64,000 nucleotides of DNA from Microbacterium caowuchunii (GTDB lineage Bacteria; Actinomycetota; Actinomycetes; Actinomycetales; Microbacteriaceae), in contig NZ_CP044231.1 in assembly GCF_008727755.1 (NCBI RefSeq), forward strand, positions 3,100,001-3,164,000, read 5' to 3'. The notes under the pieces are model-generated. The model made no database searches. It saw only the letters and a list, made by a program, of their open reading frames with translations, and was not told the origin of the DNA. Below, in pieces: positions 52,317 through 60,931 of the stretch (its first letter is position 1; each line of letters starts with the position of its first letter). Made by a program: the position numbers and the translations under genes.

Positions 52317-54911
52317 ATGATGTCTTCACGTGTTTCCCGACTCCGCCCGCATCCCACCACCCGCGTCCTCGCGGTGCTGCTGAGTGCCGCGATGATGTCG
52401 ACGCTGGCCCTGCTCGCCCCGACCGCGGCGCACGCTGAGGAGGACGGCCTGGCCGCCTCCGCGGAGATCAGGACGGTTCGAATCACCGACCCGGCGGGTG
52501 TGGACTGGACGCCGCCGGCCGGTGTGCAGCGGGTGTCGGTGACGATGGCGGGCGGTTCCGGCGGCGACATCGTGCGAGAGGGGCAGTCCGCCCCTGGGAG
52601 CGGTCGGGCCGGGCAGCTGGAGTTCGACCTGGATGTCACCCCTGGTGAGACGCTCCGTCTGTACGGTGCGAAACGCGGCGGCGCGCCGCATACGCAGTCC
52701 GCGGGCATCGGCTACCTGAACGGCGGATCCGGGGGCAGCCCGGCCGGCGCCGCGCTGCACGGCGGTGGCGGCGGTGGCGCAGCCGCCGTCCTGCGCGGCA
52801 CGAACCTGATCGCGGTCGCCGGCGGCGGTGGCGGTGTCGGCGGTGCCCTGAAAACGGATCCGACGATCCCGCAGCCGCACCCGTGGCGGTTCGGTGGCGC
52901 GGGCGGCTGGGGCACGAGCGGCGCTGACCTGGCCGGTGAAGACGGCACCTTCGGGCACCACCCGGGCAAGGGCGGTGCACCGGGCACACAGACCGGCACG
53001 TCCGGCACGAACGGTTCCGGTGCCGCCCGGCTCACCGCGTCCGGCGGCGGTGGTGGCGGCGGCGGCGGTTGGCCGTCCGGGAACGGAGGCCAATCCGGCA
53101 AGAAGTTCCTGTCTGCGAGTGTCGGGGGCGGCGGTGCCGGGGGCGCCAGCTACACCAGCCCCGACGCGGAGAACGTCCGCCTGACCACCTCCGCGAACAG
53201 CGACGGCTACGTCGAGATCAGGTACCAGAACCCGGTCCAACTGACCCTCACGGCGCCGACCCTGTTCCTGGCAGGCGTGCCGCAGGAAGCGCAGGTCACC
53301 GTCACCGGTACGAACGGACTCGTGCCCTCCCCCGGTACCGTCATGTTCACCGCCGGCAACACCTTCCTCGGCCTCGACAGCACTGTGGATGGTCGGGTCG
53401 ATTTCCGGTTCGACCTCGCGCAGGGCCGCCACACTCTGAAAGCGGAGTTCACCTCCCGCGACCGCACGCAGCGCGCCAGCGCAACCCTCGACGTGGTCGT
53501 CGGCCCCGGTCCCGCCCACTCGCTCACCACCCTCGACCAGCCGCGGCTACGGGTTCCCGCCGGGGACATAGTCACCATCGCCGGTACCGTCACCACGGAT
53601 GGTGCCGCCCTGCGCGGCGGGGAACGAATCGCCGTCGCCGTCAACGGACACGACACCGTCGGCACCGTCGACGCGGCAGGACGATTCAGCATCCCCATCA
53701 CCGCACCCAGCAGCATCGGACCGTTCACCGTGCAGGCGAAGCTCGAGGGCACGGAGAACATCGCCGCGTCCGCGAGCGCCCCCGTTCGGATGGAAGCGTT
53801 CGAAGACCAAGCCGTCGTCATCCTCACCCCCACCGACACCACCGCGGTGTACGGTGAGCCGCTCGCCGCAACCGTCACCGTTCGACCCGCAGACGGCGCC
53901 GGCGTCCCCGCCACCGGCATCGTGCTGCTCGCCGACGGCACGGAACACATCGCGATGGCCACCCTCGATCAGGCCGGCAATGCAGCATTCAGCGACCTGC
54001 GGCTGCCGACCGGCGTGACGCAGCTCACCGCCGTGTACGGCGGCGACGACGTGTACAACGGCGCTGACTCCGCCCCCGTCACCATCACCGTCACACCTGC
54101 TGCCACGTCCACCGCGCTCACCGCGGTGAGCGCATCCGGCCGTGCCGGCGACCCCGTCGAACTCGACGTGGCGGTCACCGCCGACACCCGTAGCCGGCGC
54201 GAACCGGCCGGTCAGGTCGAAATCCTCCGCGACGGCGAGGTGGTCGCCGTCCTCTCCCCCGGCGATGACATCGACCCCACCCCGCATGACGGCGTGAGCC
54301 GGTTCCACACCGAACTGACCGGGCTGGCTGCGGGGACCCACGCGTTCACGGCACGGTTCCTGCCGGCCACAGGCTTCGGGGCCTCCGACTCCGCGGCGCA
54401 GCCGGTCGTGCTCGTCGCCCGCGCAACCCGGCTGGAGGCCGCTCCCACCGACGTCGCGATCGCCGCCGGCGACACCGCAACGCTCCACGCGCAGGTCACC
54501 GTGGATGCCGACGCCCGCGCCCGCGCTGCACTGGCGCCGTTGGACGGCGCGGTCTCCGCCACTCTCGACGGAGAAGTCATCGGCACGCCCGGGAACGTCG
54601 ACCCGGACACCGGAACGACAGACGTGCAGCTGGCCGGCCTCCCCGTGGGCACCCACACGGTGGTGCTCACCTTCCACCCGGACACCGTGCACTACGCGGA
54701 CGCCACCGCGCACGTCACCGTCACGGTGACCGCGGACGTCCCCACACCGGCAGACGGCGGCGGCACACCGGCAGACGGCGGCGGTGACCGGGGCCAGACC
54801 CTCCCGAGAACCGGGCAGTCGGCGAGTGCCTGGCTCACACCGTTGCTCGCCGCGGGGCTGCTCACCACCGCAGGCGTGCTGCTCCTCGTCCGGCGGCGCA
54901 CCCGATACTGA
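52317..54911 (+). CDS. LPXTG-anchored surface protein with glycine-rich domain and Ig-like repeats
   Basis: A cell-wall protein of about 864 residues. The signal peptide ends near 40 (TAAHA). The first outside domain, to about 305, is a glycine-rich fold with several runs of G between short strands, like the glycine-rich domain of phage tail and surface proteins. It is followed by about five bacterial Ig-like (Big_3_5-type) repeats with segments such as TVMFTAGNTFLG and TAVYGGDDVYNGADS. The C terminus is a classical sortase signal: LPRTG, a hydrophobic helix and RRRTRY. Consecutive ATG codons at 52317 and 52320 both follow GGAAG. Adhesion is the likely role. Confidence 0.85.
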   Translation: MMSSRVSRLRPHPTTRVLAVLLSAAMMSTLALLAPTAAHAEEDGLAASAEIRTVRITDPAGVDWTPPAGVQRVSVTMAGGSGGDIVREGQSAPGSGRAGQLEFDLDVTPGETLRLYGAKRGGAPHTQSAGIGYLNGGSGGSPAGAALHGGGGGGAAAVLRGTNLIAVAGGGGGVGGALKTDPTIPQPHPWRFGGAGGWGTSGADLAGEDGTFGHHPGKGGAPGTQTGTSGTNGSGAARLTASGGGGGGGGGWPSGNGGQSGKKFLSASVGGGGAGGASYTSPDAENVRLTTSANSDGYVEIRYQNPVQLTLTAPTLFLAGVPQEAQVTVTGTNGLVPSPGTVMFTAGNTFLGLDSTVDGRVDFRFDLAQGRHTLKAEFTSRDRTQRASATLDVVVGPGPAHSLTTLDQPRLRVPAGDIVTIAGTVTTDGAALRGGERIAVAVNGHDTVGTVDAAGRFSIPITAPSSIGPFTVQAKLEGTENIAASASAPVRMEAFEDQAVVILTPTDTTAVYGEPLAATVTVRPADGAGVPATGIVLLADGTEHIAMATLDQAGNAAFSDLRLPTGVTQLTAVYGGDDVYNGADSAPVTITVTPAATSTALTAVSASGRAGDPVELDVAVTADTRSRREPAGQVEILRDGEVVAVLSPGDDIDPTPHDGVSRFHTELTGLAAGTHAFTARFLPATGFGASDSAAQPVVLVARATRLEAAPTDVAIAAGDTATLHAQVTVDADARARAALAPLDGAVSATLDGEVIGTPGNVDPDTGTTDVQLAGLPVGTHTVVLTFHPDTVHYADATAHVTVTVTADVPTPADGGGTPADGGGDRGQTLPRTGQSASAWLTPLLAAGLLTTAGVLLLVRRRTRY

Positions 54912-54986
54912 CGGCACACGGGGTGGACCAGGGAAGGTTTCCCCGCCCCGAAATGCGGTACTACTCGAGACCGCCGGCCTGGAGTG

Positions 54987-55030
54987 CCTCCGGGCAGGAA
55001 CCGCGTCATCGTGCGTCTCCTGCCCGGAGG
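54987..55030. terminator. Hairpin terminator between convergent genes
   Basis: CCTCCGGGCAGGA (54987-54999) pairs perfectly with TCCTGCCCGGAGG (55018-55030), 13 bp with an 18-base loop. It lies between the surface-protein stop (54911) and the flavin-monooxygenase stop (55039). Confidence 0.75.
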
Positions 55031-55038
55031 GTCCATGC

Positions 55039-56442
55039 TCAGGACCTCAGGAGCGTCCGTGCGTCGGGCAGCGTGATCTCTCCGGTCTGGGAATCCACGT
55101 GACCTGCGAGATAGCGCTCGATGCTGTCGTCACGTTCGTCCAGCCACGGAGTGTGGTGCTGGGCGGCGAGCGTACCCGTCATGACGGACCGATAGCGGCG
55201 GTCACGGTAGCCCATGATGTCTTCTTGCTTGTCGTGCTTCCAGCTGATGAAGATCTGCACGACTTTGTCGATGTCGAGATCCGGGTAATCCGTCTGCTGC
55301 AACAGGTCGCGCACGTATTCGCCCTGGAACACGATCTCACCCGTGACGTCCGGGATCGCCTCGAAGAGCGCGGTCCACTCCTCGATGAAGCGCTCACGCT
55401 CCGCTGCGTCCGGGATCGGGGCCACACCCATGATCAGATCGCGCACGTACCAGGCCTGCGCGTCGAACATGTTGAACGTGAACCATTGATCCTGCGCGCC
55501 CACGTAGAAGAGCGCCGGGTTCGATTGCCACACCACGCCCCGGTAAAGCCCGGCCGGGTACACGGTGTTGGGGCCCGACAGGGCGAGCTCATCCGGCAAG
55601 AACGGGTACTTGTGCTGGTATCCCGTGCAGAAGACGATCGCGTCGACATCCTTCGCCGTGCCGTCGGCGAAGTACACGCGGGAGCCGTCGATCTGTGTGA
55701 TCGCGGGACGCTCTTCGAAGCCCTCGGGCCAGTCATAACCCATGGGCTTCGACCGGTAGCTCGCGGTGACCGATCGCGCCCCCATCTTGTGCGCCTGGCT
55801 CCCGATGTCCTCGGCGGAGTAGCTCGAACCGACGACCAAGACATCCTGACCCTCGAACGCCTCGGCCCCGCGGAAATCATGCGCGTGCGCGACGAACCCC
55901 GTGAACGTCTCTATGCCGGGGGCGTCCGGCATGTGCGGATAGGAGAAGTGACCGCTTGCGACGACGACGTGGTCGAAGGTCTCCAACGACGTCTCGCCGC
56001 TCGGCAGGTGTTCGCTCGCAACGGTGAACAGCTGCGATGTCTCGTCGAATGTGATGAACCGGACGACTGTTTCGAAGCGTACGTATTTGCGTACATCGGT
56101 GTGCTGCAGCCGGCCGACGATGTAGTCCCAGAGGACGGGACGTGGTGGATATGAAGAGATGGGACGTCCGAAGTGCTCATCGAATGAGTAATCCGCGAAT
56201 TCGAGGGCTTCCTTCGGCCCGTTCGACCACAGGTTGCGGTACATGCTCGAGTGCACGGGCTCGCCGTGTTCGTCGAGGCCGGTTCGCCAGGTGTAGTTCC
56301 ATTGACCACCCCAGTCCGCCTGCTTCTCGAAGCAGACGATCTCGGGGATCTCCCGTCCGTTGCGCTCTGCCGATTCGAATGCGCGCAGCTGCGCCATTCC
56401 GCTCGGACCGGCACCGATGATTGCTACCTTCTTCTTCGTCAC
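55039..56442 (-). CDS. Flavin-containing monooxygenase, trimethylamine monooxygenase-like
   Basis: A 467-residue class B flavoprotein. FAD motif GAGPSG is at 10-15, the FMO fingerprint FTGFVAHAHDF is near 180, and the NADPH motif VGSSYSAEDIG and CTGYQHKYPFLP follow. Length and the segments WGGQWNYTWRTG and YDWPEGFEERPAI match bacterial trimethylamine monooxygenases, which oxidise trimethylamine and some thioethers with NADPH and oxygen. The start is GTG at 56442 with GAGGT six bases upstream. No trimethylamine N-oxide demethylase or dimethylamine monooxygenase gene is nearby, so the in vivo substrate is open. Confidence 0.85.
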   Translation of the reverse strand: MTKKKVAIIGAGPSGMAQLRAFESAERNGREIPEIVCFEKQADWGGQWNYTWRTGLDEHGEPVHSSMYRNLWSNGPKEALEFADYSFDEHFGRPISSYPPRPVLWDYIVGRLQHTDVRKYVRFETVVRFITFDETSQLFTVASEHLPSGETSLETFDHVVVASGHFSYPHMPDAPGIETFTGFVAHAHDFRGAEAFEGQDVLVVGSSYSAEDIGSQAHKMGARSVTASYRSKPMGYDWPEGFEERPAITQIDGSRVYFADGTAKDVDAIVFCTGYQHKYPFLPDELALSGPNTVYPAGLYRGVVWQSNPALFYVGAQDQWFTFNMFDAQAWYVRDLIMGVAPIPDAAERERFIEEWTALFEAIPDVTGEIVFQGEYVRDLLQQTDYPDLDIDKVVQIFISWKHDKQEDIMGYRDRRYRSVMTGTLAAQHHTPWLDERDDSIERYLAGHVDSQTGEITLPDARTLLRS

Positions 56443-56630
56443 GTACGTACCTCACACTTCACTGATGTTTCGTAGCAGTCGTTCGCGACGATGCGAGAAA
56501 CCGGGAAGAACACGGGTCTTCCCTCATGTTGAAGCGGACGTTCCACCGGCTGAACTCGCCGCGCAGGGGAGACCGAGGCCTCAACCAATCGCAAGCGAAC
56601 GACGTGTGAAGCGTAGCAATGCGCCCCTCA

Positions 56631-57281
56631 TCACCGGCGTTCGGCCGGTGCCGACTCCTGCGGGGTGCGGGCCTCCCGGGACTCGGCGCGGCGGCGGCGC
56701 ACGGACGCCACCCGGTCGATCGCGAGGCCCAGCGCGAGCGCGAAGGCGACGCCCAGCACGGCCCCGAGCAGCGGCTGGTCCTCGAGCCAGCGCCCCGCGA
56801 GGACACCGATGATCGCACTGTAGGCGGCCCAGCTCACCGCACCGACCGCACTCAACGGGACGAACCGGCGCCGCGGATAGCCGAGGGCACCCGCGGACAT
56901 GTTGACCGCCACCCGCCCCACCGGGATGTACCGGGCACCGAGGATGAGCGCGGCGCCCCGACGGTCCAGCGCGTGCTGCGCGCGGGCGAAGGCGGCCGCA
57001 ACCCGGGGTCGGCGCATCCACCGGAACCGGGTGGTCCCGACGCCCCGCCCGATGGCGTAGGCGATGTTGTCGCCGATCATCGCGCCGGCGGCGGCCACCA
57101 GCACCATCGGCAGCACCGTGTGCAGCGCCCCGGTCGAGGCGGCGACGGCGGCGGCGGCCACCAGCACGGTCTCACTGGGGACGGGCGGGAAGAATCCGTC
57201 GATCACCGCCACCGCGAACAGCACGAGGAGGAGCCACGGGGATGCCGCGGCCTGCAGGATGAGCTCATTGATGACGTCCAC
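56631..57281 (-). CDS. DedA-family membrane protein
   Basis: A 216-residue protein with the DedA/SNARE-associated pattern: early PPVPSE, then GDNIAYAIGRGVG, GRYIPVGR-like GARYIPVGRVAVNMSAGALG and several membrane helices. DedA proteins are linked to undecaprenyl-phosphate or phospholipid scrambling and membrane homeostasis. It stands alone between the monooxygenase promoter side and a divergent small gene; its 3' end contains a small hairpin (56632-56650). Confidence 0.88.
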   Translation of the reverse strand: MDVINELILQAAASPWLLLVLFAVAVIDGFFPPVPSETVLVAAAAVAASTGALHTVLPMVLVAAAGAMIGDNIAYAIGRGVGTTRFRWMRRPRVAAAFARAQHALDRRGAALILGARYIPVGRVAVNMSAGALGYPRRRFVPLSAVGAVSWAAYSAIIGVLAGRWLEDQPLLGAVLGVAFALALGLAIDRVASVRRRRAESREARTPQESAPAERR

Positions 57282-57444
57282 CTTCCGACGCTAGGAACCC
57301 CGCCCCCTCGGGCACATCATCCGGAGGTATCGACCACCCCCTACCGGAGGGTGGTCTCGGCAGAGCGCGCGGACCCGTCCCGCCTACGATGAGAACCGAC
57401 ATCCGCCGGAGACGGCGCGGACCCGGACCGACCAGGAGAACCAC

Positions 57445-57738
57445 ATGGCCTACATCTGCAACGCGATCTGGACGGTCAAGGACGGTCAGGCCGACATCGT
57501 GCGGGACGCGCTCGTGCACCTCGCCCACGCGAGCCGCGCCGAGCCCGGGAACCTCGTCTACCAGCCGTACCAGGACCCCACGGAGCCGAACGTGTTCCGC
57601 GTCTTCGAGGTCTACGCGGATGAGGCCGCCTTCGCGGCGCACAAGCAGACGGAGCACTTCCGGGTCTGGGCGCTCGGGCAGGCGATCCCCGCCGTCGAGA
57701 CCAAGGAGAAGACCGTCTACGCCGACCTCGAGGGCTGA
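57445..57738 (+). CDS. Small ABM-domain (YgiN-like) monooxygenase
   Basis: A 97-residue ferredoxin-like dimeric alpha/beta-barrel protein with the pattern EPGNLVYQPYQDP, FRVFEVYADEAAFAAHKQTEHF typical of antibiotic-biosynthesis monooxygenase domains. Members oxidise quinols or act in quinone turnover. CAGGAG stands before the ATG. It lies directly upstream of the kynurenine operon on the same strand, but a promoter-like region separates them, so a functional link is uncertain. Confidence 0.8.
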   Translation: MAYICNAIWTVKDGQADIVRDALVHLAHASRAEPGNLVYQPYQDPTEPNVFRVFEVYADEAAFAAHKQTEHFRVWALGQAIPAVETKEKTVYADLEG

Positions 57739-57774
57739 GGCCGACTCGCCGGTCACACCCCGCACGCTTCACTC

Positions 57775-57804
57775 TTGTGACGCCCGTCACGGTGTTGATA
57801 CATT
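57775..57804 (+). promoter_or_regulatory. Putative kynurenine-operon promoter with palindromic operator
   Basis: TTGTGA (57775-57780) and TACATT (57799-57804) are 18 bases apart. A perfect palindrome GTGACG-CC-CGTCAC (57777-57790) covers the -35, the position expected of a repressor site. The PaaX-type regulator at the end of the operon is the first candidate to bind it. Confidence 0.5.
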
Positions 57805-57837
57805 TCACCGAGCCCAGACGGGCATGAGGGAGCGACG

Positions 57838-58692
57838 ATGAGCGACGACAACACCCGGGACATCGAACAGACCATCGTCACCGACTTCAGCGATCGCATG
57901 AGCTACGGCCGGTACCTGGCGCTCGACGAGGTCCTGAACGCGCAGCATCCGCTGAGCCGTCCCGAGCATCACGACGAGATGCTGTTCATCATCCAGCACC
58001 AGACCACCGAACTCTGGCTGAAGCTCGTGCTGCACGAGATCAGCGCCGCCCGCCGCAGCATGGCGGCGGACGACCTGCGCACGGCGCTGAAGCGCATCGC
58101 GCGGGTCAAGCACATCCAGGAGGTGATGATCCAGCAGTGGTCCGTGCTGGCGACCCTCACCCCCACCGAGTACGCGCAGTTCCGCGGCAGCCTCGGCAAC
58201 TCCTCCGGATTCCAGTCGGCGCAGTACCGCGCGGTGGAGTTCGCGCTCGGCAACAAGAACGAGCGGATGCTGACCGTCTTCGCCGACGATCCCGCCGCCC
58301 TGGCCCACCTCACCGCCGAGTGGGAGCAGCCGACCCTGTACGACGAGTTCCTCCGGCTGATCGCCCGTCGCGGTCTTCCCGTGCCGGAGGCCATCCTCAC
58401 CCGCGATGTGCGCGAGCCCTACCGCGCCAGCGAGGAGCTCGTGCCGGTGTTCCGGACGATCTACGAGAATGCCGCCGAGTACTGGGACCTCTACGAGGCG
58501 TGCGAAGAGCTCGTGGACATCGAGGACAACTTCCAGCTCTGGCGATTCCGGCACCTGCGCACGGTCGGCCGGACCATCGGCACGAAGACCGGGACCGGCG
58601 GATCGAGCGGGGTGGGCTTCCTGGAGCGCGCCCTGTCGCTCACCTTCTTCCCGGAGCTGTACCGCGTGCGCACGGAGATCGGACAGGGATGA
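57838..58692 (+). CDS. kynA: Tryptophan 2,3-dioxygenase
   Basis: A 284-residue haem dioxygenase that opens the indole ring to N-formylkynurenine. Active-site residues are recognisable: His54 in IIQHQTTELW, Arg116 in FRGSLGNSSGF, the proximal haem ligand His239 in FRHLRTV and the substrate loop TGTGGSS. Length and termini match bacterial enzymes. It is the first gene of a four-gene operon and its stop overlaps the next start as ATGA. Confidence 0.95.
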   Translation: MSDDNTRDIEQTIVTDFSDRMSYGRYLALDEVLNAQHPLSRPEHHDEMLFIIQHQTTELWLKLVLHEISAARRSMAADDLRTALKRIARVKHIQEVMIQQWSVLATLTPTEYAQFRGSLGNSSGFQSAQYRAVEFALGNKNERMLTVFADDPAALAHLTAEWEQPTLYDEFLRLIARRGLPVPEAILTRDVREPYRASEELVPVFRTIYENAAEYWDLYEACEELVDIEDNFQLWRFRHLRTVGRTIGTKTGTGGSSGVGFLERALSLTFFPELYRVRTEIGQG

Positions 58693-59681
58693 CGACGCGC
58701 GCCGTCGTCCGGTTCCGCACCCGCGCGGGCGCGTGGGAGACCGGCGTCGTCGACGCGGGCGCGGACGGCGGGCTCACCCTGCGAGAGGGTACGGATGCGT
58801 CCGCCCCGCGGCTGGGCGGCGTCGTCACCGGCGGCTTCACCGACGCCCACGTGCACCTCTCGCTCGTCCCCGCGGCGGAGCTGACCGGCGGGGTCCTCGG
58901 CCGCGTGATCGATCTCGGCGGCGAGCCGGCGCATCTCGCGGCCACCGCCGACGCCGCGGAGCGCGCGGGTCTCCGCGTCGAATTCGCCGGGCCGTTCCTC
59001 ACCGCTCCGGGTGGCTACCCGAGCGACCGCACCTGGGCGGCGGCCGGTTCGTTCCGGGAGGTCGCCGGGGCGGGCGACATCCGGGCAGCGGTCGCCGACG
59101 TCGCGGGGCACGGCGCGTCCCTCATCAAGGTCGCCGGCAACAGCACAGCCGGTCCCGTGCTCGGCGACGAGGACCTCCGCACCGTCGTGACCGAGGCGAG
59201 ACGCCACGGCCTCCCGGTCGTCGTGCACGCGGAGGGACCGGGTGAGGCGGTGCGGGCCGCACGCCTCGGTGCGCACCTGCTCGCGCACGCGCCCTTCACG
59301 GAGGTGCTCGCGGACGACGACCTGCGGGCGATGGCACGCGGCACCGGCTGGATCTCGACCCTCGACATCCACGGCTGGGGGCGCCACGACGAGCACTACG
59401 CGATCGCCACCTCGAACATCCGGCGCTTCCGTGCCGTCGGCGGCCGCGTGATCTACGGCACCGACCTGGGCAACGGGCCGCTGCCCGTCGGGCTCAACGC
59501 GCGCGAACTCGCCGCGCTCGCGGACGCCGGCATGGCCTCGACCGACATCCTCGACGCGCTGAGCCCGCTCGACCCGCTCCAGCCGCACACTCCCCTCGTC
59601 CACATCCCCGGCGACGACCCGTCCGCGCTCCGCCTGCCGGACGCCCGCCCGCTCACCGCCCGCCATCTGCAGGAGCTCTGA
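58689..59681 (+). CDS. Amidohydrolase in the kynurenine operon (possible N-formylkynurenine formamidase)
   Basis: A 330-residue metal-dependent hydrolase of the amidohydrolase superfamily. The metal set is complete: His54 and His56 (DAHVH), Lys147 (LIKVAG), His180 (VVVHAEG), His200 (LAHAPF) and Asp259 (YGTDLG). It lies exactly between tryptophan dioxygenase and kynureninase, coupled to both by overlaps, where hydrolysis of N-formylkynurenine is required. Neither a KynB cyclase-family gene nor an AFMID-type hydrolase is in the operon. The formamidase role is inferred from position; a different amide or lactam substrate is possible. Confidence 0.8.
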   Translation: MTTRAVVRFRTRAGAWETGVVDAGADGGLTLREGTDASAPRLGGVVTGGFTDAHVHLSLVPAAELTGGVLGRVIDLGGEPAHLAATADAAERAGLRVEFAGPFLTAPGGYPSDRTWAAAGSFREVAGAGDIRAAVADVAGHGASLIKVAGNSTAGPVLGDEDLRTVVTEARRHGLPVVVHAEGPGEAVRAARLGAHLLAHAPFTEVLADDDLRAMARGTGWISTLDIHGWGRHDEHYAIATSNIRRFRAVGGRVIYGTDLGNGPLPVGLNARELAALADAGMASTDILDALSPLDPLQPHTPLVHIPGDDPSALRLPDARPLTARHLQEL

Positions 59682-60931
59682 TGACCGCATCCCCCTCCCC
59701 CGTCCTCGACGGACTGCGTGCGCAGGCGACGGACCTCGACGCCCGTGACCCGCTCGCCGGCTATCTCGAGGAGTTCGTCCCCGCGCCGGGCGTGACCGCC
59801 TATCTGGACGGCAACTCGCTGGGTAGGCCGGTGCGATCGACCGCCGATCACCTGTCCCGGTTCGTGGCGGACGAATGGGGCACCCGGCTGATCCGTTCCT
59901 GGGACGAAGGATGGATGGACACCCCGACCGTGCTCGGTGACCGGATCGCGCGCATCGCGCTCGGCGCCGCGGGCGGGCAGACCGTCGTGGCCGATTCGAC
60001 GACCGTCATGCTCTACAAGCTCCTGCACGCCGCGGTCACCGCGATGCCCGGCCGCGACGAGATCGTCGTCGAGCGGGCGAACTTCCCCACCGACCGCTTC
60101 GTCGCGGAGTCCGTCGCGGCCCAGACCGGCGCGACGCTGCGCTGGCTGGAGACCGATCCGATCGCGGGGGTGCAGCTCTCCGACATCGACGCGGCCGTCT
60201 CCGAACGCACCGCGGTCGTCGTCCTCAGCCACGTCGACTACCGCTCCGCCGCCCTGGCGGACATGGCGGGCATCACCGCGGCGGTGCACCGTCACGGTGC
60301 GCTGATGCTGTGGGACCTCTGCCACTCGGCCGGCGCCGTGCCGATGGAGCTCGACACCTGGGGCGTCGACCTCGCGGTCGGATGCGGCTACAAGTACCTG
60401 AACGGCGGACCGGGGTCTCCCGCGTTCGCCTATGTGCGCGCGGAGCTCCACGACCGCCTCCGCCAGCCGATCCAGGGCTGGATGGGCGCGGCGGACGTCT
60501 TCGCCATGAAGGAGGGCTACGCCGCGGCGCCCGGCATCCGGCAGTTCATCAGCGGCACGCCTCCCGTGCTCGCGATGGTGCCGCTGTCGGACATGCTCGA
60601 TCTCGTGGAGCGAGCATCCATCGACGCGATCCGCCGGAAGTCGGTCTCGCTGACCGGGCTCGTGGTCGACGCGTACGACCGGCTGCTCGCCCCCCGCGGC
60701 GTCCGTCTGCTCAGCCCGGCCGATCCGGCGCAGCGCGGCGGGCACGTCTCGTTCGGGCACGCGAGCTTCCGCGAGGTGACCCGGTTGCTCTGGCGACAGG
60801 GGGTGATCCCGGACTTCCGCTTCCCCGATGGCATCCGGGTCGGGCTGTCCCCGCTGAGCATCTCCCATCGCGAGGCGCTCGAGGGCGTCATCGCCATCCA
60901 TGCCGCGATGGACGCCCAGGACGCGGCATGA
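59681..60931 (+). CDS. kynU: Kynureninase
   Basis: A 416-residue PLP enzyme that cleaves kynurenine to anthranilate and alanine. The PLP lysine is Lys238 in CGYKYLNGGPGSPAF, and YLDGNSLGRP (41-50) and DSTTVMLYKL are characteristic. The start overlaps the previous stop as TGATG and the stop overlaps the regulator start as ATGA. The pathway here ends at anthranilate, since no genes for further degradation are seen. Confidence 0.95.
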   Translation: MTASPSPVLDGLRAQATDLDARDPLAGYLEEFVPAPGVTAYLDGNSLGRPVRSTADHLSRFVADEWGTRLIRSWDEGWMDTPTVLGDRIARIALGAAGGQTVVADSTTVMLYKLLHAAVTAMPGRDEIVVERANFPTDRFVAESVAAQTGATLRWLETDPIAGVQLSDIDAAVSERTAVVVLSHVDYRSAALADMAGITAAVHRHGALMLWDLCHSAGAVPMELDTWGVDLAVGCGYKYLNGGPGSPAFAYVRAELHDRLRQPIQGWMGAADVFAMKEGYAAAPGIRQFISGTPPVLAMVPLSDMLDLVERASIDAIRRKSVSLTGLVVDAYDRLLAPRGVRLLSPADPAQRGGHVSFGHASFREVTRLLWRQGVIPDFRFPDGIRVGLSPLSISHREALEGVIAIHAAMDAQDAA

